A DNA stretch of 10,564 nt from an uncultured Campylobacter sp. GTDB lineage: Bacteria; Campylobacterota; Campylobacteria; Campylobacterales; Campylobacteraceae. The translations under genes were made by a program, and so were the position numbers. The notes below the pieces were generated by a model. The model had not been told where the DNA came from. It ran no database searches and saw nothing but the letters and a program-made list of their open reading frames with translations. The stretch is taken from NCBI RefSeq assembly GCF_938015785.1, contig NZ_CALLWC010000012.1, positions 1-10,564 of the forward strand, given 5' to 3'. Below, one piece after another: positions 1 to 6,328 of this stretch (position 1 is its first letter; each line of letters starts with the position of its first letter).

Positions 1-355
1 TGTAAGTATAGTTCTCATAGCAGCCGTGTCTTCTCCCATAGGATTGATGATATCTTGCTTCGACGGTAGTTTGCGTAAATAGAATTTCACCCAAGCTTAG
101 CCCGTCTTTTAGCACTGCTAGCGCGATTTTACGTTCAAACTCCGGCTCGCATGAAGCAAATCGCACGCGCAAGTCCTCTCCTCGCAAGATAAAATCAAAC
201 ACCGTGCGTTTAAAAATTTTACCGCTTGATTCGTGCCTATATCCTACGTGCTCTGAAGCCGGCAGATAGCGATAAAGAAAGCCCTGAATCAGCTGCGAGA
301 GAGATTTTATGATTTTTAGATTTTTAGTTGGTAATTTTGCGTTGATGATTAGCAT
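1..355 (-). CDS. cas6: Probable CRISPR-associated endoribonuclease Cas6, N-terminal part (runs off the window)
   Basis: Cas6 cuts precursor CRISPR RNA within each repeat to make guide RNAs for type I and III systems. Only the first 118 codons are in the window, and the gene continues leftwards past base 1. The translation begins MLIINAKLPTKN, followed by an amphipathic helix with LIQGFLYRYLP (about residues 22-32). Then come HVGYRHESSGKIFKRTVFDF (about 36-55), a basic strand RGEDLRVRF, and a helix ending in LSLGEILFTQTTVEARYH. This order (first beta strand, helix with a LP turn, 'G..g..fK...F' strand, and a later G...F...V strand) fits the N-terminal RRM-like half of Cas6. The assignment comes from fold-like pattern recognition, not a diagnostic catalytic residue. 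The ATG at 355 is preceded by AAAGGAG with a 5-nt spacer. It lies 71 nt downstream of glyS and may head a cas operon outside the window. An unrelated RRM-like protein remains possible. Confidence 0.62.
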   Translation of the reverse strand, partial: MLIINAKLPTKNLKIIKSLSQLIQGFLYRYLPASEHVGYRHESSGKIFKRTVFDFILRGEDLRVRFASCEPEFERKIALAVLKDGLSLGEILFTQTTVEARYHQSYGRRHGCYENYTY

Positions 356-360
356 TTGCG

Positions 361-408
361 CTCCTTTGCACGGTAAAATTCTGCCCAAGATTCGTGCAAC
401 CTTGGGCA
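361..408 (-). promoter_or_regulatory. Structured leader of cas6: possible H-type pseudoknot ending at the Shine-Dalgarno
   Basis: On the minus-strand RNA, arm TGCCCAAG (408-401) pairs with CTTGGGCA (389-382), forming an 8-bp stem with an 11-nt loop. Within that loop TTGCACG (399-393) is fully complementary to CGTGCAA (372-366), whose last two bases are the first As of the cas6 Shine-Dalgarno AAAGGAG (367-361). The element is therefore ordered stem 1, 1-nt linker, stem 2, 3-nt linker, stem 1, 9-nt linker, stem 2, then AGGAG-CGCAA-ATG. These lengths are compatible with an H-type pseudoknot. Stem 1 alone, followed by GAATTTTAC, could instead be a weak terminator or attenuator for glyS read-through. 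The complementarity is directly visible; folding and function are inferred. Confidence 0.45.
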
Positions 409-426
409 AACGAGCTCTAAGTGAAA

Positions 427-2454
427 TTAAAATCCTATCTCTTTGATATCGGCAAACTGCAAAAACGCGCGATAAATTTGTCCGATATTTGCGATACGAT
501 TTGCGCGTATCGCGGTATCCTGGACGTTTATCATTACGTTATCGAAAAAATCATCAATCACGCCTTTAAGCCCAAATAGTGAGCGCAGATACCCACTCAC
601 GTCGTTTTCGTTGAGCTTAATCGCCCTGAACGCCACATTTAGCGCGCGCTCAGCATCGTGTTCGAATAGGCTTTCATCCACCACGCCAATTTTTTCGTCC
701 TTGATGATATTGGCTAGGCGCTTAAAGGTCGCAAAATTTTCCCCGAAATCCGCTGCTGCTGCGATCTCGCCCAGAGCTTTTATAGCCTTGCTTAGTCGCA
801 ACAGATCGTTTTCGCCGCTTGCGATGCACGCCTTGATCACCGACGGATTTATCTTGTCAAAAATTCCATATAGTCTATCTTTCATAAAATCCAGCAGCTT
901 AGAAATGTCAAATTTCTTATAACTTGGCGCCAGCTTTTGCGCCAGCGCATTCGCATCAAAGCTCAATCCTTGATTTAGTAAAATTTTAATTAGCCCCATA
1001 GCTGCGCGGCGAAGCGCATACGGATCTTTATTGCCGCTTGGAACTTTATTGATGCTAAAAAGCCCCAGGAGCGTTTCAAATTTCATCGCCACAGCGATTA
1101 CACCACTAAATACACCGCTTGGCAGCTCACTATCTTCGCCACTAGGCAGATATTGCTCGCGTATCGCGCGGCATACATGATCTGCCAGTCCAGCGTGTGC
1201 GGCATAGTAACTACCCATAATGCCTTGAAGCTCGCTAAATTCGCCCACCATCGTGCTGCTAAGATCTGCTTTACTAAACATTACGGCATTTTCTACATCC
1301 CGCGCAAAATCCTTTTTGCCGATCTCCGCCTCGATCTGCGTAGCATAATCCGCGCTCAGTGCCCTTGCTACGGCTAGCTCGCGCACCTGCTTATCATAAA
1401 CCGAGCCAAGGGCTTGCATATAGGAAATTTGCTTAAGTTTTTCAGAGCTAAATTCCGCTTGCAAATCGCTTTTCCAGAAAAACATAGCATCGCTTAGGCG
1501 CGCGCGTAAAACTTTTTCATTGCCGCGTATCACTAGCTCGTCATCATCGGTGATCGCATTACTAACGACAACGAAGTGATTGCTTAAGTTTTTATCCTCG
1601 AAAACTGGAAAATAGCGCTGATTCTCCTTCATCGAAGTGATGATGACCTCTTTTGGCACGCTTAAAAAATCTCGCTCAAAACTGCCTAGCAGCGCCGTCG
1701 GATACTCAGTGATAGCCGTTACTTCATCCAGCAACGCAGGATCGACCTCGATCTTAAAGCCATGCTTTTTCTCGAGCTTTGCAAACTCGCTTAGAATTTT
1801 ATCTTTTCTTTTTTGCTCGCTTAAAATTACGCCGTTACGCTCCAGCAGTGCGAAATAATCTGCGGCGTCTTTAAATTTAATCGCTTCATAGCCAAATTTT
1901 CTGTGCGGAAAAAATGCAGCCGCGCTTCGCACGCCATAAATTTCAAAATCTACGTTTTGACCGCCCAAAACGCAGGCTATGCTTCTTATCGGACGGATAA
2001 ACTCAAACTCACCGCCACCCCAGCGCATCGCGCGTCCAAAATTTAGTGATCGCAAAAACTCCTCTATCATTTCGCCCAAAATATCACAACTATCACGCCC
2101 CTTTTGCACCGCAGCGTGGTAGAGCACCTCTTTGCCGCCTATCTGCCGAAATTCCAGCTCGCTTTCGCTTATGCCGCATTTTTTAGCAAAACTTAGCGCT
2201 GCAGGGCTCCACGCGCCGTCTTTGAGCGCGACGGATTTTGGTGCGCCCGTGCTTACGATCTGCGCATCATCGCCGCGTTGCGGAAAATCCTCGTGAAATA
2301 GCACGAATCTACGCGGGCTAAATTCGAAGCGAAAGTCACTATTTATGCGGTTAGCCTCAAGCACTGCGCGCCATTTTGGCGCGATATTCGCACGCTCTTT
2401 TAAAAACGGGATCGCAGGCAGCTCCTCGACCCCAATCTCAATGAGTAGTTCCAT
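427..2454 (-). CDS. glyS: Glycyl-tRNA synthetase beta subunit
   Basis: This is the beta subunit of the bacterial alpha2-beta2 glycyl-tRNA synthetase. It binds tRNA-Gly and works with the catalytic alpha subunit GlyQ to charge glycine in the cytoplasm. The 675 residues match the usual family length. Family features in order are: MELLIEIGVEELPA at the N terminus, MRWG (143-146), RPIR (154-157), SMKENQRYFPV (274-284), GNEKVLRARLSDA (311-323), KADLSSTMVGEFSELQG (395-411) followed by YYA, and KDPYALRRAAMG (about 476-487). The C-terminal part corresponds to the anticodon-binding region. The ATG at 2454 has AAGGA upstream with a 5-nt spacer and overlaps the upstream small membrane-protein gene by 17 nt, so coupling is likely. 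glyQ is not in the window, so the two subunits are encoded apart or glyQ lies elsewhere. The stop is TAA at 427-429. Nothing looks damaged. Confidence 0.97.
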   Translation of the reverse strand: MELLIEIGVEELPAIPFLKERANIAPKWRAVLEANRINSDFRFEFSPRRFVLFHEDFPQRGDDAQIVSTGAPKSVALKDGAWSPAALSFAKKCGISESELEFRQIGGKEVLYHAAVQKGRDSCDILGEMIEEFLRSLNFGRAMRWGGGEFEFIRPIRSIACVLGGQNVDFEIYGVRSAAAFFPHRKFGYEAIKFKDAADYFALLERNGVILSEQKRKDKILSEFAKLEKKHGFKIEVDPALLDEVTAITEYPTALLGSFERDFLSVPKEVIITSMKENQRYFPVFEDKNLSNHFVVVSNAITDDDELVIRGNEKVLRARLSDAMFFWKSDLQAEFSSEKLKQISYMQALGSVYDKQVRELAVARALSADYATQIEAEIGKKDFARDVENAVMFSKADLSSTMVGEFSELQGIMGSYYAAHAGLADHVCRAIREQYLPSGEDSELPSGVFSGVIAVAMKFETLLGLFSINKVPSGNKDPYALRRAAMGLIKILLNQGLSFDANALAQKLAPSYKKFDISKLLDFMKDRLYGIFDKINPSVIKACIASGENDLLRLSKAIKALGEIAAAADFGENFATFKRLANIIKDEKIGVVDESLFEHDAERALNVAFRAIKLNENDVSGYLRSLFGLKGVIDDFFDNVMINVQDTAIRANRIANIGQIYRAFLQFADIKEIGF

Positions 2455-2572
2455 CTTTATCCTTTTTTCGTTGATTTCGTTTTTCGTTTTTCTCCATCAT
2501 TTCGCGGTTAAATCCTACGATCATAAATATCATAAAAAGCACGAAAAGTGCGGTTATAACGGCGTGTATCAT
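2438..2572 (-). CDS. Small single-pass membrane protein, 44 residues, unknown function
   Basis: This short gene fills the space between the nuclease gene and glyS. Its ATG overlaps the nuclease stop as ATGA (nuclease TGA at 2569-2571, start ATG at 2570-2572), a standard layout for stop-start re-initiation. Its TGA at 2438-2440 lies 17 nt inside glyS. Residues 4-21 are almost entirely hydrophobic (V, I, L, F, M, with A, T and G), forming one membrane helix. The remaining 23 residues are strongly charged, with KNEKRNQRKKDKD near the end, predicting a cytoplasmic basic tail and an N-out orientation. AAAAGGA lies upstream, rather far from the ATG. I do not recognise a family, and similar tiny hydrophobic proteins are common. 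Evidence for a real gene is the tight ATGA junction and the classic transmembrane-plus-basic-tail composition. No function can be inferred. Confidence 0.65.
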   Translation of the reverse strand: MIHAVITALFVLFMIFMIVGFNREMMEKNEKRNQRKKDKDGTTH

Positions 2573-3930
2573 TCTACTATAAATTCCTTTTGCCCTTTAT
2601 AAATCGTAAAATAGGCATTTTTAAATTCTAAATTTTTGCCGTTTTGCACAGGAGCGCTTTTGCGAAAAATTCTAAACTCGCCCACGCTTTTTAGATCAAT
2701 TATGCCGTCTTTAACGTCGCCTTTTATCGTGCTTATCACATCTCCTGCGCGCAGCTGCCGCACCGATGCGCTAGGCAAAACGTATGGCGCGATAGAGCCT
2801 ACGTTGCCGTTTCTAGATACTATCTCATAATCGTCGATCTCAAAGCTTTGCTTATAAAATTTCGTCTTTTTTACTAGCAGATCGAGTTTATCGCCTAGCT
2901 GTAGCCCGCTGCCGCCATAGACAAAAACTCCGCTTCCATCTTGAGAAATTGCAAAGCCGTGGCGGTTTGTAAAGCTCACGACTACGCCTTTTATCAGCAT
3001 AGGCTCGCTTATAATGCGCCCGTAAAGCTCCTCTATCGTGACGGCCTTTGCGGAGCTAGCGGTATTTTTAGCTAAAAATTCTTGCTTTTTCGGCATAGAT
3101 TTTAAAGCGCCCTCGTCCGTCAGAATGAAGCTAATCGGGAAATGATCGGAAGCGGTAGAGGATTTAGCAACAGCGAAGCTATCCTTTTTATATCCAGGCT
3201 CGCTACTAAAAAAATCGTCGCTAAGCAAGATATGATCTAACACTGCGCCGCTTTCATGAGATTCACAAGAGCCAAGATGCTTTAGCTGCGAGCAGGGATG
3301 TAGCGCCCACAAATCACTAAATCCATCGCGCTCGATAAGCTCGTTTAGCAAAGAATTTCGCCCGAAATTCGTATTAAAATCTCCCGCTACGATAGCGCGT
3401 TGGTGCCCTTGCAAAACCTCGCGTAAAAAGCCAAAATTGTGCTTGCGCTCGCTTAGCGGATTGCGTGCAGAGAGCATATGCACGACATAAAAGCTAAAAT
3501 CAGCGCCGCCAAGCGCAAAATCAGCGCGCAAAATATCTCGTGTTTTAAGCTCTATCGGGCGGTAGATTTTTTGAAATTTTATCGGTATGCGTGACATCAC
3601 TGCCACGCCCGCAGGTGCAGTCTGTGCGCGCGAAAAAGCGTAGAATTTATAGCCCGCCTTCTGCGCAAGCGCTTTTAGCACGGCTTCGTTTTCGATCTCT
3701 TGCAGCCCCAAAATATCGGCATTAAGCGCGCTTATCTCATTCGCTATCTCTTGCAGCTTGCGCTCGTATTTTTGCTCGCTCCATGAGCCGTGCCCGATCT
3801 CAAAATCCGCGTACTCCGTGCCGTCGTTTACGCCGTCGAATAAATTTTGCACGTTAAACGATGCGATTTTCAGCTCCGCCGCACTCGCGCCGCAGAAAAA
3901 CATCGCAAAAAGTAGCGCTAAAACTCGCAA
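2569..3930 (-). CDS. Exported endonuclease/exonuclease/phosphatase-family protein with C-terminal OB-like domain
   Basis: This is a predicted metal-dependent phosphodiesterase, probably a nuclease, of the EEP (DNase I / exonuclease III-like) superfamily. Residues 1-17 form a signal peptide (MR, a hydrophobic core, then ASA before AELK), so it should act in the periplasm or outside the cell. EEP landmarks are SFNVQNLFD (24-32), LQEIENE with the metal-binding Glu78, H151, GDFNTN (183-188), LDH (231-233) and SDHFP (261-265), so the active site is complete. Residues of about 295-375 read as a beta-rich OB-fold-like domain (IKGVVVSFTNRHGFAISQDG, then GDKLDLLV), often found with nucleases of this kind. 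The start is TTG at 3930, chosen because AGGAG lies 6 nt upstream and because it gives a complete signal peptide; the in-frame ATG nine codons on would not. It overlaps trmL by 13 nt. Substrate is unknown; DNA or RNA scavenging is a reasonable guess. Confidence 0.85.
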   Translation of the reverse strand: MRVLALLFAMFFCGASAAELKIASFNVQNLFDGVNDGTEYADFEIGHGSWSEQKYERKLQEIANEISALNADILGLQEIENEAVLKALAQKAGYKFYAFSRAQTAPAGVAVMSRIPIKFQKIYRPIELKTRDILRADFALGGADFSFYVVHMLSARNPLSERKHNFGFLREVLQGHQRAIVAGDFNTNFGRNSLLNELIERDGFSDLWALHPCSQLKHLGSCESHESGAVLDHILLSDDFFSSEPGYKKDSFAVAKSSTASDHFPISFILTDEGALKSMPKKQEFLAKNTASSAKAVTIEELYGRIISEPMLIKGVVVSFTNRHGFAISQDGSGVFVYGGSGLQLGDKLDLLVKKTKFYKQSFEIDDYEIVSRNGNVGSIAPYVLPSASVRQLRAGDVISTIKGDVKDGIIDLKSVGEFRIFRKSAPVQNGKNLEFKNAYFTIYKGQKEFIVE

Positions 3931-4406
3931 ACCGCGCTCCTAAAGTCGAATTTATCGATATTTTGGCGGATCGCTTCGTAGGTTACGATGCCCACGCTGG
4001 TGGCTAAATTTAAACTGCGCCCCGCCCCGCTCATCGGGATCGTGATGCAGTTTTCGCGGTTTGTGCGCATGATCTCAAGCGGCAGCCCGTGCCCCTCCGA
4101 GCCGAAAATCAAAAAATCGCCCGGCTGAAATTTCGCCTCGTAATAGAGCTTGTTCGTCTTCGTCGTCGCAAAAAAGAAGCGCTGCTTAAATTTCTCATTC
4201 GCCGCCATAAACTCGTCCCAATTTTCCCAAATTTTAAGATCCAAGTTCGCCCAGTAATCAAGCCCCGCGCGGCGCAGATGCTTATCGTCGATGAGGAATC
4301 CCAGCGGCTTGATCAGATGCAAAGGACACCCCGCATTGACGCACATACGCCCGATGGAACCGGTGTTTGTGTGGATCTGCGGATATACTAACACGATATT
4401 AAACAT
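3918..4406 (-). CDS. trmL: tRNA (cytidine/uridine-34-2'-O)-methyltransferase, SPOUT family
   Basis: TrmL uses S-adenosylmethionine to methylate the ribose of the wobble base of certain leucine tRNAs. The 162 residues are typical of this minimal SPOUT methyltransferase. Visible motifs are NTGSIGR (14-20), the cofactor-binding FGSEGHGLP (101-109), and IPMSGAGRSLNLATSVG (123-139) followed by IVTYEA, which forms the trefoil knot. The usual family wording is IPM...RSLNLS..V, so this copy is intact with small substitutions (A-T for S-N). The ATG at 4406 is preferred over a TTG one codon upstream because MFNIVL is the normal family start; GGTGA lies about 7 nt before it. The gene overlaps the end of the upstream repeat-built gene by 8 nt and the nuclease start by 13 nt, so all three are probably co-translated. 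Alternative members of the TrmH/SPOUT family are less likely given the short length. Confidence 0.92.
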   Translation of the reverse strand: MFNIVLVYPQIHTNTGSIGRMCVNAGCPLHLIKPLGFLIDDKHLRRAGLDYWANLDLKIWENWDEFMAANEKFKQRFFFATTKTNKLYYEAKFQPGDFLIFGSEGHGLPLEIMRTNRENCITIPMSGAGRSLNLATSVGIVTYEAIRQNIDKFDFRSAVCEF

Positions 4407-5157
4407 CAAAAATCACCGATTTTGCATGAGCAGAATTTTGCGATTTAAAATTCCGCGAGGCAAAGTTTTGAGATTTAGAATTTCGAAAAGCTAAATTACG
4501 CGGCTTGGGATTTCGCGCAGTAAAGCCTTGCAAATTTAAATAGGCAAAATTCCACAATTTGAAATTCTGCGAAGTAAAATTTAGGTTCATGATTTTGCGA
4601 CGCTGCAGTACGTCAGATTTTTTCTCACAGCGATACGGCTCTTGCGTCTTTCTATGGTGCAGCGCTACAGCTACTCCCATAACACAGGATGCGCGATACG
4701 GCTCGCTAAATTTTGCTTTAATACGTTTAATATGACGCAGGCTGTGAGATTTTGTGCCAAGATGTCCTAATCCGCAAAATTTCATCTCGCTGCAATGCGA
4801 GCCGTGAAATTCCGTCTCGTTGCTGCACGGCTCATATAATTTCTCACCGCAGTGATGCGATCTGCGAAATTCTCTCGATCCATAAAACTTCGCCTCGTGG
4901 GCTTTTTCGGTATGGCGGCACGACGGATGAAATTTTAATAGGTCAAATTCCGCGTCGTGAAATCCTACCGAGCTAAGCTTTGCACTATGAAATCTTACGC
5001 CGCAAAAATTTAAATTTCGCTCGCCATAAAAGATAAAATCTCGCACAGCAAAAATCACGAGATTTCGCCTACGATCAAAGCAAAAAGCGCGCTTTTGCAA
5101 AGGCGAAGCATTCTTGTAAAACGCGTAAATTTCGTCGCGACGATAGAATTTTTTCAC
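4399..5157 (-). CDS. Unrecognised 252-residue protein built on five-residue repeats (pentapeptide-like)
   Basis: I do not recognise this protein. Its F, C, H, R, K and N content is unusual, and its sequence repeats every five residues in several blocks. F or L occurs at 51, 56, 61, 66, 71 and 76; F, C, F, H, S, H at 117 to 142 in steps of five; N at 193, 198, 203 and 208; and N again at 216, 221, 226, 231, 236 and 241 (RNP, RNL, RNS, QNF, RNF, QNS). The middle block (VRFHSAKLSSVGFHDAEF) fits the pentapeptide-repeat rule of a small residue two before F/L; the C-terminal block has R or Q there and does not. The GTG at 5157 is chosen because AGGAG lies 8 nt upstream; an in-frame TTG at 5184 has no such signal. 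The Shine-Dalgarno and the 8-nt overlap with trmL favour translation. The alternative is an open frame created by expansion of a 15-nt DNA repeat. Confidence 0.55.
   Translation of the reverse strand: MKKFYRRDEIYAFYKNASPLQKRAFCFDRRRNLVIFAVRDFIFYGERNLNFCGVRFHSAKLSSVGFHDAEFDLLKFHPSCRHTEKAHEAKFYGSREFRRSHHCGEKLYEPCSNETEFHGSHCSEMKFCGLGHLGTKSHSLRHIKRIKAKFSEPYRASCVMGVAVALHHRKTQEPYRCEKKSDVLQRRKIMNLNFTSQNFKLWNFAYLNLQGFTARNPKPRNLAFRNSKSQNFASRNFKSQNSAHAKSVIFDV
4428..4532. repeat. Degenerate 15-nt tandem repeat, seven units (C-terminal end of the repeat-built gene)
   Basis: Plus-strand units start at 4428, 4443, 4458, 4473, 4488, 4503 and 4518. Examples are GAGCAGAATTTTGCG, ATTTAAAATTCCGCG, ATTTAGAATTTCGAA and GCTTGGGATTTCGCG, giving a loose consensus of about NNNYNRAATTTCGCG. 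The unit is five codons, so the frame is kept and the minus-strand translation repeats as [RQ]N[FLS]xx. The units have diverged rather than being recent identical copies. Confidence 0.75.
4741..4875. repeat. 30-nt higher-order repeat made of two alternating 15-nt halves
   Basis: From 4741 the plus strand alternates between an AAATT-centred half and a GCAxTGC-centred half. The first half appears as tccgcaaaatttcat (4771), gccgtgaaattccgt (4801), ctcatataatttctc (4831) and tctgcgaaattctct (4861). The second half appears as ctcgctgcaatgcga (4786), ctcgttgctgcacgg (4816) and accgcagtgatgcga (4846). The block at 4741-4770 is a more diverged copy. The 30-nt period keeps the reading frame of the gene on the minus strand. 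Confidence 0.7.
4925..5014. repeat. Third block of 15-nt degenerate repeats, six units
   Basis: Units start at 4925, 4940, 4955, 4970, 4985 and 5000: ggatgaaattttaat, aggtcaaattccgcg, tcgtgaaatcctacc, gagctaagctttgca, ctatgaaatcttacg, ccgcaaaaatttaaa. They share a central RAAATY word. This block encodes the F/L-every-five stretch (residues about 48-77) that most resembles true pentapeptide repeats. Its register is shifted relative to the other two blocks, so the blocks were separated by indels or arose separately. Confidence 0.65.
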
Positions 5158-5183
5158 AAAACTAGCTCCTAAATAAAACAGCA

Positions 5184-5189
5184 ATTTTA
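5184..5189 (-). promoter_or_regulatory. Possible -10 box in the 49-nt gap before the repeat-built gene
   Basis: On the minus strand the gap between cca and the repeat-built gene reads GATTTTTGTAAAATTGC. TAAAAT matches TATAAT at five of six positions and is preceded by a T-rich run, the usual form of Campylobacter sigma-70 promoters, which lack a clear -35. It would start RNA about 20 nt before the GTG at 5157. AT-rich DNA gives such matches easily, so this is a weak call. Confidence 0.3.
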
Positions 5190-5206
5190 CAAAAATCTCT
5201 CTAAAT

Positions 5207-6328
5207 TTACGCTTTTAAAGCCGCTACAAACGCCCTAATCTCCGCTTCTTGCAGCCTCTCAATCTCCTTGCCGATCGCCGCGCCGCGCAGATTGCGAGCG
5301 ACATCCGCAGCGCAAACCAAGCTCTTAAATTTCTTATCCCAAATCCCAAGCCGCTTTGATGCTTGCACCCTACCTTTACAATATAGCCCGAGCCACTGCT
5401 TAAGCGGCATTTTTAGAGCGATTTTGCATAGCCGCTCGTCGCTTACCCGCTTAAAAAACGGCTCTCTAAGTAGCCTTTTATAAAGAGAATTTAGCCCTAA
5501 ATTCTTTAAAATTTTATTTTTATCTAATCCTAAAAAATTCAAAAACGCATATAAAAAAAACATTTCATTTCTCACGAAAGATTCGCCGCGCTCTATGAAT
5601 TTCATCAGCCGCTCGTGCGTGCGCGGATCAATCCGCAATCCAAAAACCCGCTCGTAAAGCCCCAGCTCTTGCATTAGCGTCATCCCATATCGGTGTGCAG
5701 GTGCACGAAAAAATTTAATCAGCTCCGCTTTAATGCGCTCGCAACTAAGATCGCTAACGTCGATACTACGCATGAGCTCTAAGGTGCGCGGCTCGGTGCG
5801 AAGCTCAAATCTCGCTGCAAACTGCACCGCGCGATACACGCGCAAACTATCCTCCACGAAAGTGTGCGGATCAACCACTCGCAAAATACGCGCGCGCAGA
5901 TCCGCAAGCCCGCCGTAAAAATCGAGCACTTTGCCGCTTATAGCGTCTATCATCATCGCATTAATCGTAAAATCACGCCGCCTACTAGCCTCATGTTCGT
6001 CCGTAGCCAAAGCGACACTAAAGCCCTTGTGTCCGATGCCAGTCTTACTCTCGGTGCGCGGAAGCGAGATGTCGAAGTTTTTGTATTTATAGACGAAGTA
6101 ATTCTTGCCGACGCCCTGTGCGCCGAAGCCATGCATAATTTGCTCGAAGCGGTGCGGACCCACATCGTAAAGCTCCACATCCACATCAGCACTCGCCCGC
6201 CCTAAAAAATGATCGCGCACGCAACCCCCCACCAGATAGATGCGTGAGCTAAATTTTTTAAGATAATCTAAAAGCGCGATAAAATCGTTATTTTGATAGA
6301 TTTTCAAGTCGGTTTTCGATACTTGCAA
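5207..6328 (-). CDS. cca: CCA tRNA nucleotidyltransferase (class II)
   Basis: This enzyme adds or repairs the 3'-CCA end of tRNAs from CTP and ATP without a nucleic acid template. Class II motifs are present in order: GGCVRDHFLG (34-43), the metal-binding DVDVE (48-52), RRDFTINAMM (117-126), EDSLRVYRAVQFAARF (159-174), which includes the nucleotide-selecting EDxLR, and ERIKAE (197-202). At 373 residues it is complete, with a compact C-terminal tRNA-binding part. The start is uncertain: the frame opens with TTG at 6328 and has no ATG near the N terminus. TTG at 6328 gives MQVSKTDLKIYQ; another TTG seven codons on gives a slightly shorter protein. Neither has a strong Shine-Dalgarno, though GGA lies about 9 nt before the first. 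With the first start it overlaps the end of the CiaD-like gene by 41 nt, suggesting coupling. Sequence alone does not separate full CCA-adding from partial (A- or CC-adding) activity. Confidence 0.93.
   Translation of the reverse strand: MQVSKTDLKIYQNNDFIALLDYLKKFSSRIYLVGGCVRDHFLGRASADVDVELYDVGPHRFEQIMHGFGAQGVGKNYFVYKYKNFDISLPRTESKTGIGHKGFSVALATDEHEASRRRDFTINAMMIDAISGKVLDFYGGLADLRARILRVVDPHTFVEDSLRVYRAVQFAARFELRTEPRTLELMRSIDVSDLSCERIKAELIKFFRAPAHRYGMTLMQELGLYERVFGLRIDPRTHERLMKFIERGESFVRNEMFFLYAFLNFLGLDKNKILKNLGLNSLYKRLLREPFFKRVSDERLCKIALKMPLKQWLGLYCKGRVQASKRLGIWDKKFKSLVCAADVARNLRGAAIGKEIERLQEAEIRAFVAALKA

Noticed and set aside
382..408. Stem TGCCCAAG/CTTGGGCA as a standard intrinsic terminator after glyS
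   Set aside because: The minus-strand 3' flank is GAATTTTACC, a poor U-run, and the loop pairs with the cas6 ribosome binding site, so a leader element explains it better. Attenuation is not excluded.
4407..4409. TTG start one codon upstream of trmL
   Set aside because: ATG at 4406 gives the usual MFNIVL beginning of the family, and the spacing to GGTGA is better.
4399..5157. A CRISPR array in the repeat region near 4400-5000
   Set aside because: The repeats are 15 or 30 nt, degenerate, contiguous and in frame, with no conserved repeat separated by unique spacers.
4399..5157. An insertion sequence or decayed transposase explaining the odd gene
   Set aside because: There are no terminal inverted repeats, target duplications or transposase motifs in the translation.
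5158..5184. TTG at 5184 as start of the repeat-built gene
   Set aside because: The AGGAG at 5170-5166 lies downstream of it and is correctly spaced for the GTG at 5157.
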